From positions 1 to 64,000 of the forward strand of contig JANOQT010000052.1 in the NCBI GenBank assembly GCA_031415015.1: a DNA stretch of 64,000 bases, in the 5' to 3' direction. Within the stretch, counting starts at the first letter, position 1. Every line of letters starts with the position of its first letter. The notes beneath the pieces are model-generated. The model was not told the DNA's origin. It did no database searches and saw only the letters and a list, made by a program, of their open reading frames with translations. Source of the DNA: JAUYQR01 sp031415015. Lineage in GTDB: Bacteria > Pseudomonadota > Alphaproteobacteria > Rhodobacterales > Rhodobacteraceae. Positions 17,464 through 25,770 of this stretch are shown piece after piece. Position numbers and translations under genes: made by a program.

Positions 17464-18249
17464 ATGCGCATTCTGATCACCAATGACGATGGCATCAATG
17501 CCCCGGGGCTGGAAGTTCTGACCGAAATCGCCACAGCCATCGCAGGCCCAAAGGGCGAGGTGTGGACCGTCGCCCCCGCGTTCGAACAATCAGGCGTGGC
17601 GCACTGCATCAGCTACACCCACCCGATGATGATCGCGGAACTGGGACCGCGCCGCTTTGCCGCCGAGGGCAGCCCTGCCGATTGCGTGCTGGCCGGTTTT
17701 TACGACGTGCTGGAAGGTGCGAAGCCCGACCTGGTGTTGTCGGGCGTGAACCGGGGCAACAACGCCGCTGAGAACGTGCTTTATTCCGGCACCATCGGCG
17801 GGGCCATGGAGGCGGCGCTGCAAGGTGTGCCCGCCATTGCGCTGTCGCAGTTCTTTGGGCCCGGCAATGCCGATCTGGCGGATCCGTTCGACTGCGCGCG
17901 CCAGCACGGCACTGCCGTTGTCCGCACCCTTTTGGATCACGGCATCTGGACGAACGACGACTACCGCGTGTTCTACAACGTCAACTTCCCACCCTTTTCC
18001 GCTGCCGCCACCAAAGGAACCAAGGTCGCGCCGCAGGGCTTTCGCCGCGATACCGCCTTCGGGGTAGAACCGCACCAGTCGCCCTCGGGCCGCAAATTCC
18101 TGTGGATCAAGGGCGGCGCGCAACAGACGCCGACGCTGCCCGGCTCGGACGCCGCAGTGAACCTGGAAGGCTACATTGCCATCACGCCAATGCGGGCGGA
18201 CCTGACGGCACATGACCTTTTGGTCGATCTTCAGGGCCGGATCGGATGA
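17464..18249 (+). CDS. surE: 5'/3'-nucleotidase SurE
   Basis: A 261-residue metal-dependent nucleotidase acting on nucleoside monophosphates, linked to stationary-phase survival. The diagnostic N-terminus ILITNDDGINAPGLEVL carries the metal-binding Asp pair; SGVNRGNNAAENVLYSGTIGGAMEA holds the conserved Asn/Ser-Gly core. The length fits the family (250-265). GGGG-rich ribosome-binding site at 17450-17456. Its last four bases overlap pcm (ATGA), preserving the surE-pcm-nlpD order known from many proteobacteria. Confidence 0.95.
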   Translation: MRILITNDDGINAPGLEVLTEIATAIAGPKGEVWTVAPAFEQSGVAHCISYTHPMMIAELGPRRFAAEGSPADCVLAGFYDVLEGAKPDLVLSGVNRGNNAAENVLYSGTIGGAMEAALQGVPAIALSQFFGPGNADLADPFDCARQHGTAVVRTLLDHGIWTNDDYRVFYNVNFPPFSAAATKGTKVAPQGFRRDTAFGVEPHQSPSGRKFLWIKGGAQQTPTLPGSDAAVNLEGYIAITPMRADLTAHDLLVDLQGRIG

Positions 18250-18920
18250 CCGACACGCCGGAGGACCACGAACCCTCCGCCGAGGACCTTGCCGAGCGCA
18301 AGATGCGCTTTCTGTTTGCGCTGCGCTCGCGCGGGGTGACCGATGCCCGCGTGCTGACAGCAATGGAAAAGATCGACAGGGGCCTGTTCGTCAAAGGCCT
18401 GTTCGCCAAGCGCGCCTATGAAGACATGCCCCTGCCCATTGCCTGCGGCCAGACGATCAGCCAGCCGTCGGTGGTGGGCCTTATGACGCAAGCGCTGGCC
18501 GTCAGCCCCCGCGATACGGTCCTGGAGATCGGCACCGGTTCGGGCTATCAGGCCGCGATCCTGTCACATCTGGCGCGCCGGGTTTACACGGTTGATCGCT
18601 ATCGTCGCCTTGTGCGCGAGGCGGCGGACCTGTTTCGCCAGCTGAACCTTGCCAACGTGACGACGATCACTGCAGACGGATCGCACGGGTTGCCCGATCA
18701 GGCACCCTTCGACCGCATCCTGGTGACCGCCGCCGCCGAAGACCCGCCGGGCCCGCTGCTGGCGCAGCTGAAACCCGGTGGCATCATGGTGCTGCCGGTG
18801 GGCCAGTCTGACGCGGTGCAGGCCCTGATCAAAGTCACCCGCACCGAGCGCGGCTTTGATTACGAAGAACTTCGCCCAGTGCGCTTTGTGCCACTGGTCG
18901 AAGGGCTCGGCTCAGAGTAG
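18246..18920 (+). CDS. pcm: Protein-L-isoaspartate O-methyltransferase
   Basis: A 224-residue SAM-dependent enzyme that methylates abnormal L-isoaspartyl residues as the first step of repair of aged proteins. Motif I EIGTGSGYQAAIL (residues ~96-108), the post-I acidic region TVDRYRRLV, and the substrate segment AYEDMPLPIACGQTISQPSVVGLM are all present. It begins inside the surE stop and is followed after 55 bases by the NlpD-like lipoprotein gene. Confidence 0.95.
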   Translation: MTDTPEDHEPSAEDLAERKMRFLFALRSRGVTDARVLTAMEKIDRGLFVKGLFAKRAYEDMPLPIACGQTISQPSVVGLMTQALAVSPRDTVLEIGTGSGYQAAILSHLARRVYTVDRYRRLVREAADLFRQLNLANVTTITADGSHGLPDQAPFDRILVTAAAEDPPGPLLAQLKPGGIMVLPVGQSDAVQALIKVTRTERGFDYEELRPVRFVPLVEGLGSE

Positions 18921-18975
18921 AATCACTCCCAGAAACCGGGTCAACCCGGCCAAAACGGAACAGAGGCGGTCGAAC

Positions 18976-20124
18976 ATGGTCCCCCATCGCGCAACATCCC
19001 GGATGAGCGTCGCACTAGGCGTCAGTCTGCTGACCCTTTCCGCCTGCACCCAGGTCGGTGATCTGGACTGGGATCTGAGGGCCGGGGATGGCAACACATC
19101 CGCCGAAGCGCAGCAGGCAACGGCTGCTGCCCCCACACCCGATGCAAACGGCGTCCTCAGCTACCCGGGGTACCAGCTCGCCGAGGCGCGCAGGGGCGAA
19201 ACGGTTGCTTCGATGGCCGGACGTCTTGGTCTGCCCCCCGAAGACCTGGCCCGCGCCAATGCGTTGCAGTCGGGCGACAGCGTGCGCGCAGGTGAACTTC
19301 TGCTTTTGCCCAAGCGCGTGGCAGCCGCCTCGCAGCCCGCAGGGATCGGGGGATCAGGCCCCGTCGACATCACCTCTATTGCGACCACCGCGCTGGACAG
19401 CGTCGGGCCGACTGCGACCGTCGCACCGCCCGCAGCTTCCGGCACAGCCCCGCTGACCCACCGCGTCGCGCGTGGCGAGACGGCCTTTACCATTGCGCGG
19501 GCGTATAATGTGTCCGCAAAAGCGTTGGCAGACTGGAACCAGCTCGGCCCGGAACTTGCAGTGCGCGAGGGCCAGACCCTGATCATCCCGATGGTTACGG
19601 CGGCGGCACCCGATCCGGAACCGGTGCCTACTCCCCCCGGCGCTGGATCGCCCACCCCGACGCCGCCCTCTGCCGCAAAGCCCTTGCCGGATGAAAAGAC
19701 CGAAGCCGCGGCGACCAAGCCCAAGGCAACCCCGCCGTCCCCCGATCTGGGCAGCGAGACCAGCGCCGTCTCTGCGACTGCATTCGCCATGCCGGTGTCG
19801 GGCAAGATCATTCGCGGGTATGACAAGAAAAAGAACCAGGGCATCGACATCGCCGCGGCAGCCGGATCCACGGTCAAGGCGGCAGCCGATGGAACCGTCG
19901 CGGCCATCACCAAGGATACCGATCAGGTTCCGATCATCGTCATCCGCCATGCCGATAATTTGCTGACGGTTTACGCCGGGGTGGACGGTCTGAAGGTCAA
20001 GAAAGGCGACAAGGTCCAGCGTGGTCAAGGGATCGCCGTGGTGCGGAATGCTGACCCCGCCTTCGTGCATTTCGAAGTGCGCAAGGGCGTCGACAGCCTC
20101 GACCCGATGTCCTACCTGCAATAG
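18976..20124 (+). CDS. nlpD: NlpD-like lipoprotein with two LysM domains and a degenerate LytM domain
   Basis: A 382-residue envelope protein. ATG 18976 follows AGAGG and gives a lipoprotein signal ending LLTLSAC (Cys ~24). LysM repeats for peptidoglycan binding lie at ~58-105 (RRGETVASMAGRLGLPPEDLARAN) and ~155-200 (RVARGETAFTIARAYNV). A Pro/Ala-rich linker follows, then an M23 domain at ~265-380. Its zinc ligands are missing: KNQGIDIAA instead of HxGIDIAA, YAGVDG instead of YAHL, and FVHFEVR instead of HLHFExR. It therefore should not cut peptidoglycan itself but, like E. coli NlpD, activate a cell-division amidase. The gene position after surE-pcm supports NlpD. Confidence 0.85.
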   Translation: MVPHRATSRMSVALGVSLLTLSACTQVGDLDWDLRAGDGNTSAEAQQATAAAPTPDANGVLSYPGYQLAEARRGETVASMAGRLGLPPEDLARANALQSGDSVRAGELLLLPKRVAAASQPAGIGGSGPVDITSIATTALDSVGPTATVAPPAASGTAPLTHRVARGETAFTIARAYNVSAKALADWNQLGPELAVREGQTLIIPMVTAAAPDPEPVPTPPGAGSPTPTPPSAAKPLPDEKTEAAATKPKATPPSPDLGSETSAVSATAFAMPVSGKIIRGYDKKKNQGIDIAAAAGSTVKAAADGTVAAITKDTDQVPIIVIRHADNLLTVYAGVDGLKVKKGDKVQRGQGIAVVRNADPAFVHFEVRKGVDSLDPMSYLQ

Positions 20125-20135
20125 CGGTTACTGAA

Positions 20136-20156
20136 CGGAGCGGCGTTCCGCCGCAA
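20136..20156 (+). repeat. Hairpin-forming dispersed repeat, copy 1
   Basis: Eleven bases after the nlpD stop, the core GCGGCGTTCCGCCGC forms a perfect 6-bp stem with a TTC loop. The same 21 bases recur at 56476-56496, again just after a stop codon. There is no T-tract, so it is not a classical terminator; it may protect mRNA 3' ends or act weakly in termination. The remaining gap to 20255 contains only short GC-rich inverted stretches. Confidence 0.5.
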
Positions 20157-20255
20157 ACCCTTCATCTCGGCTGCGCGCTTGCGCGCTCCGCCTCGGGCAC
20201 CTCTTGCGCAGAGGTCGCGAGCGGGTCGTCGCCCTGAAGTAAGGTATTCAGCCAA

Positions 20256-21530
20256 TCAGCCCTCGATCCGGCTGACCAGTATCTTGTCGATACGGCGCCC
20301 GTCGAGGTCAATGACCTCGAACCGCCACCCGGCCGCGTCGACCTTTTCCCCTAGCTCGGGCATTTGCCCCAACTGGTGCAGCACCAGCCCGGCAACCGTG
20401 TCATATTCACCGGCCAGATCGCGCGGCAAACCAAGACGGTCGCAGAATTCGTCCGCCGGCATCCAGCCCGCAACCAGAAGGCTGCCATCGTCCCGTTCGA
20501 CAATCGCAGGCTCGTCCGCTTCGGACGACGCCACCGCACCGGTAATCGCCTCCAGCACATCAGCCGAGGTGATGATTCCCTCGAAATGCCCATACTCGTC
20601 ATAGACCAGCGCCAGATGATGCGGGGTGGACTGCAACACCTGCATCACGTCCAGCGCATCGGCCCGGTCCGACATCACCGGCACTTCCCGCAGAAGCGTC
20701 CTGAAATTCAACGGCTCGCGTCGCGACACTGCCTGAAACGCGTCCGCCAGAAGGACGATCCCCACCACGTCGCCCTCTGCATTCGCCACCGGCATCCGCG
20801 GGCGCGCCATGGCGCGGACCGCCGCAACTGCCTCGGCAGGGGTCGCCTCCAGCGGCAGCATCTCGACCTCGCGGCGCGGCGTCATCAGCGCGCGCGCGTT
20901 GCGGTCACCAAGTCGCATCACCCCCGCCATCATCTCGCGTTCTTCGTCTTCCAGAACGCCGCCCTCATGGGCTTCGGACAGGATCAGATGCACCTCTTCC
21001 TCGGTCACCTTCGATGACCCAGCGCCGCGTTGGCCCAGAGCCCAGAGGATCAACCGCCCTGACCGGTCCAAAAACCAGACCAGCGGCGCGCCGACCTTTG
21101 CCAGCACAAGCATCGCCGGAGCCATCCGGATCGCCACCGCTTCGGGATTGCGCAAGGCCAGCTGTTTAGGGACCAGTTCGCCCACGATCAGCGAGACATA
21201 GGTGATTGCCACCACGACCCCGCCCACACCAAGCGTCGCAGCCCAGTCGGCCGGGACGCCTATCGTGAAAAGCCAGTCTTCCAGCCGCACGCCCAGCGTC
21301 GCGCCCGACAGGGCACCGGACAGCACCCCCACCATGGTGATTCCGATCTGCACCGTGGACAGGAACCGCCCCGGATCTTCGCCCAGTTTCAGGGCTGCAG
21401 CGGCACCAAGGCTTTGCGCGGCCAGCGGTTTCAGTCGCGCCGGGCGTGCCGACACGATGGCAAGCTCAGACATTGCCAGCACGCCATTCACCAGAATCAA
21501 CGCCAGAACGATCAGAATTTCGGTAATCAT
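20256..21530 (-). CDS. CNNM/CorC (HlyC/TlyC)-type membrane protein with CBS pair
   Basis: A 424-residue protein. The first ~190 residues form the CNNM membrane domain with three to four hydrophobic segments (VLALILVNGVLAMSELAIVS…). Two CBS domains lie at ~200-330 (LMTPRREVEMLPLEA; HHLALVYDEYGHFEGIIT), and a C-terminal CorC_HlyC transporter-associated domain at ~345-424 (LVAGWMPADEFCDRLGL). Relatives act in magnesium/cobalt transport or were named hemolysins; transport of divalent cations is the safer reading. Single gene, convergent with nlpD; its start faces the DUF815 gene after 40 bases. Confidence 0.85.
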   Translation of the reverse strand: MITEILIVLALILVNGVLAMSELAIVSARPARLKPLAAQSLGAAAALKLGEDPGRFLSTVQIGITMVGVLSGALSGATLGVRLEDWLFTIGVPADWAATLGVGGVVVAITYVSLIVGELVPKQLALRNPEAVAIRMAPAMLVLAKVGAPLVWFLDRSGRLILWALGQRGAGSSKVTEEEVHLILSEAHEGGVLEDEEREMMAGVMRLGDRNARALMTPRREVEMLPLEATPAEAVAAVRAMARPRMPVANAEGDVVGIVLLADAFQAVSRREPLNFRTLLREVPVMSDRADALDVMQVLQSTPHHLALVYDEYGHFEGIITSADVLEAITGAVASSEADEPAIVERDDGSLLVAGWMPADEFCDRLGLPRDLAGEYDTVAGLVLHQLGQMPELGEKVDAAGWRFEVIDLDGRRIDKILVSRIEG

Positions 21531-21570
21531 CCCCCAGCCCTAGCGCCAGCATCCCCGCATCGCAAGCGGA

Positions 21571-22413
21571 TCAACGCTCCAACCTGACGCCTTCCCGCGC
21601 CGCGAGGCCACAAAAGAACTGCCAAGCGACCCGCCCCGACCGCGCCCCGCGCGTGGCCTGCCACTCGATCGCCTCGGCGCGCAGGCGGTCTTCTGGCACA
21701 ACCACCCCGTGCGCGGCGCAGTAGCCGGCAATCATCGCCAGGTATTCATCCTGACTGCAGGGATGAAACCCCAGCCACAGCCCGAACCGGTCGGACAGCG
21801 ACACCTTCTCCTCCACCGCCTCGGACGGGGTGATCGCGGTGGAACGTTCGTTCTCGATCATCTCGCGCGGCATCAGGTGGCGGCGGTTCGAGGTGGCGTA
21901 GAACAGCACATTCTCCGGCCGCCCCTCGATGCCGCCATCCAGCACCGCCTTCAGGCTTTTGTAATGCTGGTCATCATGGCTGAAACTCAGGTCATCGCAG
22001 AACAGGATAAACCGGTGCGCCGCGCCGCGCAGATGCGCCAGCAACCGCTGCACCGAAGGCAAGTCTTCGCGGCTCAGCTCGACGATCTTCAGCGCGTGGC
22101 CCTCGGCCAGCACGGCGGCATGCACGGCCTTCACCAGCGAAGATTTCCCCATCCCCCGCGCGCCCCACAGCAGCGCGTTGTTCGCAGGCAAACCGCGCGC
22201 GAAATGCCGGGTGTTGTCGATCAGCGTATCGCGCGACCGGTTCACACCGACCAAAAGCCCGATATCCACCCGCGCCACCCGCGTCACCGGTTCAAGCCGG
22301 TCCGGCCCGATGTGCCAGGCAAAGGCCTCCGCCGCCGCGAAATCGGGCGCTAGCATCGGCGCCGGGGCCAACCGCTCCAGCGCCGCTGCAATCCGCTCCA
22401 GCGCGTCCGTCAC
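21571..22413 (-). CDS. DUF815-family AAA+ ATP-binding protein
   Basis: A 280-residue ATPase of the DUF815 family. Walker A-like LLWGARGMGKSSLVKAVH at ~80-97, Walker B-like FILFCDDLSFSHDD at ~133-146, and a sensor stretch VLFYATSNRRHLMPREMI. Such proteins are common in alphaproteobacteria, often next to tatC, but their role is not established. The start overlaps the tatC stop by four bases (ATGA), so it is co-translated with the twin-arginine export genes. No substrate or partner can be named from sequence. Confidence 0.85.
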   Translation of the reverse strand: MTDALERIAAALERLAPAPMLAPDFAAAEAFAWHIGPDRLEPVTRVARVDIGLLVGVNRSRDTLIDNTRHFARGLPANNALLWGARGMGKSSLVKAVHAAVLAEGHALKIVELSREDLPSVQRLLAHLRGAAHRFILFCDDLSFSHDDQHYKSLKAVLDGGIEGRPENVLFYATSNRRHLMPREMIENERSTAITPSEAVEEKVSLSDRFGLWLGFHPCSQDEYLAMIAGYCAAHGVVVPEDRLRAEAIEWQATRGARSGRVAWQFFCGLAAREGVRLER

Positions 22414-23243
22414 GCCACCTCGTCCTCGTCATCCACCCAGGTGCCATCTGCCCGGGCCGCAGCCTCGCGGTCGCGCTCGAACCGGGCGATCAGCCAGATC
22501 GAGATTTCGTACAGCGGATAAATCGCCGAAAACATGACAATCTGGCTGAACGCATCCGGCGGGGTCACAATGGCAGCCACGATCAGGATCAGCACGATCG
22601 CGTATTTCCGCGTAGCCCGCAGACCGGCGGCAGAAATGATCCCCGCGCGGCCCATCAGCGTCAGCAGCACCGGCAGCTGAAAGCACAGACCGAACGCCAG
22701 CACAAAGCTCATCGTCAGCGACAGATAGCTTTCCATCGACCCCTGAAACACCACGCCCGCAGGCATTGCCGCACCCGCAGATCCCGCCTCGAACGCGGTC
22801 TGGAACCCAAGGAAGAACGCAAAGGCAAACGGCAGGATCACATAATAGGCAAAGGCCGCGCCAATGAAGAACATCACCGGGCTGGCCACCAGAAACGGCA
22901 AAAACGCATTCTTTTCAGACCGGTAAAGACCAGGCGCCACAAAGCGCCACATCTGGTAGGCGATGATCGGGAAGGCCATCAGGAACCCCGCCCACATCGC
23001 AATGCGGATCGCGGTGAAAAAGCCCTCCTGCGCCTTGATCAGCACCAGCTGGCATTCCTGACCCCGATCGGCCAGCACTTCGCACATCGGCCGGGCCAGA
23101 AAGTTGAACACCGGCTGCCAGATCAGGTAGCCGATGAAAAAGCAGATCATAAAGGCCGACATTGCATACAGAATGCGGGTGCGCAGTTCGGCCAAATGCT
23201 CGATCAGCGGCGCGGAACTGTCTTCAATCTGATCGGCGATCAT
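22410..23243 (-). CDS. tatC: Sec-independent protein translocase TatC
   Basis: A 277-residue inner-membrane protein with six hydrophobic segments, the signal-peptide receptor of the twin-arginine pathway that exports folded, often cofactor-containing proteins. The N-terminal HLAELRTRILYAMSAF and the first periplasmic/cytoplasmic loop (ALITVSVL-equivalent region near QEGFFTAIRIAMWAGFLMAFP) match the family. Four-base overlaps at both ends join it to tatB and the DUF815 gene. The C-terminus is charged and cytoplasmic (ARFERDREAAARADG). Confidence 0.95.
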   Translation of the reverse strand: MIADQIEDSSAPLIEHLAELRTRILYAMSAFMICFFIGYLIWQPVFNFLARPMCEVLADRGQECQLVLIKAQEGFFTAIRIAMWAGFLMAFPIIAYQMWRFVAPGLYRSEKNAFLPFLVASPVMFFIGAAFAYYVILPFAFAFFLGFQTAFEAGSAGAAMPAGVVFQGSMESYLSLTMSFVLAFGLCFQLPVLLTLMGRAGIISAAGLRATRKYAIVLILIVAAIVTPPDAFSQIVMFSAIYPLYEISIWLIARFERDREAAARADGTWVDDEDEVA

Positions 23244-23836
23244 CCCTCACCCGTCTCTTTCTTCTTGCGCACCCGTCCGGCGCGCTTCACCGCTGGCGGG
23301 TTTGGCGGTTCTGCAACCGCCGGCCCAACATTTACCGGACCTGCGTTCACTGGCCCTGCATTCACCGCGCGCAGCTTTTCCGCCGCTTCCGCCGTGATCG
23401 CCTTTCGTGCCTTGACCTTTTCGGCCAGCGCCGCCGTCTCTGGCCCCATTGCGGCAACGGGTGCCGCAACCGCGGGGGTCGCCGGTGCAGGCGGGGCGGC
23501 GATGTTTGGTGCCGGGGCCTTGGCCGGGGTCGCCGTCTTTGCAGGGGTCGCCGTCTTCAACGGATCCCACTTTTCGAACTTCGATGCCGCATCTTTCACC
23601 GCGTCCAGGCCCATGCTGCGCGGCGAGGCTGCGTTCTTCAGATCCTTGGCCACATCGGCCACACCGCTGGCCTTGGCGGCCTCCTCCATCGCACGCGAAA
23701 ACTCGCGCGACATGGACCGCGCCTTGGCAGTGAACCGCCCAAGCGTGCGGAACATCTCGGGCAGATCGCGCGGACCGATCACGATCAGCGCCACCACCCC
23801 GATGATCACCAGTTCCGTCCAGCCGATATCAAACAT
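23240..23836 (-). CDS. tatB: Sec-independent protein translocase TatB
   Basis: A 198-residue protein with one N-terminal transmembrane helix (FDIGWTELVIIGVVALIVIG), the conserved Gly-Pro hinge (GPRDLPEMFRTLGRF) and an amphipathic helix, followed by a long Ala/Pro/Lys-rich tail with repeated KTATPAKTATPAKAP and VNAGPVNAGPVNVGPAV units. It pairs with TatC to receive twin-arginine signals. The tail is longer and more repetitive than usual, typical for alphaproteobacteria. Overlaps tatC; tatA lies 33 bases upstream. Confidence 0.93.
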   Translation of the reverse strand: MFDIGWTELVIIGVVALIVIGPRDLPEMFRTLGRFTAKARSMSREFSRAMEEAAKASGVADVAKDLKNAASPRSMGLDAVKDAASKFEKWDPLKTATPAKTATPAKAPAPNIAAPPAPATPAVAAPVAAMGPETAALAEKVKARKAITAEAAEKLRAVNAGPVNAGPVNVGPAVAEPPNPPAVKRAGRVRKKKETGEG

Positions 23837-23869
23837 TCAGACGCCGCCTTCCAAGCCAAAGTTCAAGGA

Positions 23870-24076
23870 TCAGACCTTGTCCTTTTCCGAAGGCGTCACA
23901 TCCTTTGCGGTTTCGACGGCTTCCGTCTCAATTTCCTCGGTGCCATCCTTCACACCCTTCTTGAAGGCGGTGATGCCTTTGCCGACTTCACCCATCAGGT
24001 TGGAAATCTTGCCGCGCCCGAACAGCACCAGCACCACGATGCCGATGATCAGAATTTGCCAGGGACCTACCTGCAT
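23870..24076 (-). CDS. tatA: Sec-independent protein translocase TatA
   Basis: A 68-residue pore-forming subunit. The start at 24076 (MQVGPWQILIIGIVVLVLFG) is preferred over upstream codons because it gives the standard short periplasmic N-terminus and is preceded by GGAGAG. The helix is followed by GRGKISNLMGEVGKGI, the hinge and amphipathic helix with the conserved Phe-Gly, then an acidic tail. First gene of tatABC-DUF815. Confidence 0.95.
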   Translation of the reverse strand: MQVGPWQILIIGIVVLVLFGRGKISNLMGEVGKGITAFKKGVKDGTEEIETEAVETAKDVTPSEKDKV

Positions 24077-24175
24077 CTTGTCTCTCCTGCTAACCCTTGC
24101 CCGCCGTTGGGCCATGACAGGCGTTTTAGGCAGTCTTGCGGGGGGTTCAAAGACCCAATGGGCCGCAATGGCCGC

Positions 24176-24207
24176 TTGCGGACGCAGTCTGCCGACAGTA
24201 TTTTGTC
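24176..24207 (+). promoter_or_regulatory. Promoter and inverted-repeat operator of the small HTH regulator
   Basis: TTGCGG (24176-24181) and TATTTT (24199-24204) are 17 bases apart. The inverted repeat GACA-GTATTT-TGTC (24194-24207) covers the -10 box. Palindromes of this GACA/TGTC type are what I recall ahead of YafY-like regulators, so autorepression is likely. The start codon of the regulated gene is at 24232. Confidence 0.5.
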
Positions 24208-24231
24208 AGTTGCCCTGTTCTGGTGCCCCTC

Positions 24232-24594
24232 ATGAAACGCGACGCCCGCCTCTTTGATATCGTCCAGCACCTGCGCGACGGGCGGCTGCACACCGCCACC
24301 GAACTGGCACAGGCGCTTGGCGTTTCCACCCGCACCATCTGGCGCGATATGGCGATGATGGCCGCGACCGGCCTGCCCGTCGATGGCGAGCGCGGCCTGG
24401 GTTACATCCTGCGCTCGCCGCTGATGTTGCCGCCGACGATGCTGACCCATGACGAGCTGGACGCGCTGACCGAGGGTCTGCGTCTGGTTGACAGCGAAGG
24501 CAATCCACGCGCCCGCGCCGCCCGCAGCCTGCTGGTCAAGGTGGCCACTTTGCTGCCGCAAGCCGGGATCGACGTGCAGCCCAAAGAAAGTTGA
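24232..24594 (+). CDS. Small YafY/DeoR-type HTH regulator without WYL domain
   Basis: A 120-residue protein. Residues 1-60 form the HTH_11 winged helix (DARLFDIVQHLRDGRLHTATELAQALGVSTRTIWRDMAMM). The middle LTHDELDALTEGLRLVDSEGN matches the linker helices of YafY-type regulators, but the protein ends at LLPQAGIDVQPKES, before the WYL ligand domain that makes family members about 230 residues. It may be a naturally short repressor or a truncated one; the intact promoter and operator favour a working gene. It sits alone, divergent from tatA and converging on the ABC ATPase gene. Confidence 0.75.
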   Translation: MKRDARLFDIVQHLRDGRLHTATELAQALGVSTRTIWRDMAMMAATGLPVDGERGLGYILRSPLMLPPTMLTHDELDALTEGLRLVDSEGNPRARAARSLLVKVATLLPQAGIDVQPKES

Positions 24595-24624
24595 CCCCGC
24601 CGCACGACCTGCAATCTGCCCGTC

Positions 24625-25710
24625 TTACCCGACCGCAAAGACGAAACAACGGTCCCGCCGGATCATCAGCCAAAGAGCCGTCCCGGGGCGTGGCAGAAAC
24701 ACACCGGGAACCGATGCTGTCAACGGCGCGCCCTCAAAATCCATCCGGAAATCCACCAGACTTTCGCGCCCCAGATAGCGGCTGCGCAACACGGTGCCGC
24801 GCGCTGGCGTACCGTCCTGCGGCGTCGGATTTGGCCCCCGTCCGCCCCGGTCAAAGTCGATCCGCAAGTGCTGCGGGCGGATCACGATTTCCACCTCGCC
24901 GCCGTCAGAATGGCCGGGGGTCAGGAACGCACCGAACGGCGTTTCTGTCAGTGCACCCCGCGACACACCCCGAATCACATTGATATCACTGAAGAACGCT
25001 GCCGCGGCCTTGTCCGCCGGCGCGTTGTAAACGTTGTAGGGCGCGCCGCGCTGGACAATGCGCCCTGCCCGCATCAGCGCAATTTCATCTGCCATCCGCA
25101 TCGCCTCGTCCGGCTCATGCGTCACCAGCAGCACCCCGGTGCCCTCTTCCTTCAACAGCTCCAGCGTCCGGTCGCGGATGCCGTCACGCAAGCGGTTGTC
25201 GAGGCCGGAAAACGGCTCGTCCATCAGCATCACCCGGGGCCTTGGCGCCAGCGCACGCGCCAGCGCCACGCGCTGCTGCTCGCCACCCGACAACTGGTGC
25301 GGTTGCATCGGGCCGAACCCGGTCAGATTGACCTTTTCCAGCAACTCGCCCACCCGCGCTGCCCGGACGGCGCGGTCTGCTTTCAGGCCAAACCCCACAT
25401 TCTCGGCCACCGTCAGGTGTGGAAACAGCGCAAAGTCCTGGAACATCAGGCCAACCGACCGCGCTTCTGGCGGCAGATGCACGCCGGGACCGGCGACCGT
25501 GCGTCCGTCAATCCGCACCTCGCCTGCATCCGCACGTTCGACCCCTGCGATCATCCGCAGCGTCGTTGATTTGCCACAGCCAGATGGGCCAAGCAGACAG
25601 GTCACCTGCCCCGGAGCAACCGTCAATGACACATCATCCACCACCCGACGCCCGCCAAAAGCGCGGCTCAGATGCGAAACCTCAAGACGCGGAGCCACTA
25701 TGTCGGGCAT
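24625..25710 (-). CDS. ABC transporter ATP-binding protein (Fe3+/polyamine type, FbpC/PotA-like), orphan
   Basis: A 361-residue ATPase with Walker A GPSGCGKST, Q-loop GLMFQDFALFPHLTVAENVGFG, signature LSGGEQQRVALARAL, Walker B MLMDEPFSGLD and the switch His in VTHEPDEAM. A C-terminal TOBE domain (~260-361, PQHLRIDF … GTVLRSRYLGRES) is present. The FxHLTVxENV pattern is typical for iron(III) and spermidine/putrescine importers. No permease or binding-protein gene flanks it: the SDR gene lies 60 bases upstream and the HTH regulator converges downstream, so it must work with components elsewhere or is a leftover. Confidence 0.85.
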   Translation of the reverse strand: MPDIVAPRLEVSHLSRAFGGRRVVDDVSLTVAPGQVTCLLGPSGCGKSTTLRMIAGVERADAGEVRIDGRTVAGPGVHLPPEARSVGLMFQDFALFPHLTVAENVGFGLKADRAVRAARVGELLEKVNLTGFGPMQPHQLSGGEQQRVALARALAPRPRVMLMDEPFSGLDNRLRDGIRDRTLELLKEEGTGVLLVTHEPDEAMRMADEIALMRAGRIVQRGAPYNVYNAPADKAAAAFFSDINVIRGVSRGALTETPFGAFLTPGHSDGGEVEIVIRPQHLRIDFDRGGRGPNPTPQDGTPARGTVLRSRYLGRESLVDFRMDFEGAPLTASVPGVFLPRPGTALWLMIRRDRCFVFAVG

Positions 25711-25770
25711 GATACCTGTGTGATTTGGTCAGGCTTTGACTATCAGCCGCCGCAAAGCCGGACAAGGTGC

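Noticed and set aside
23162..24257. Two long plus-strand frames across tatC-tatA
   Set aside because: Overlap three conserved tat genes on the opposite strand; no plausible signal or motif.
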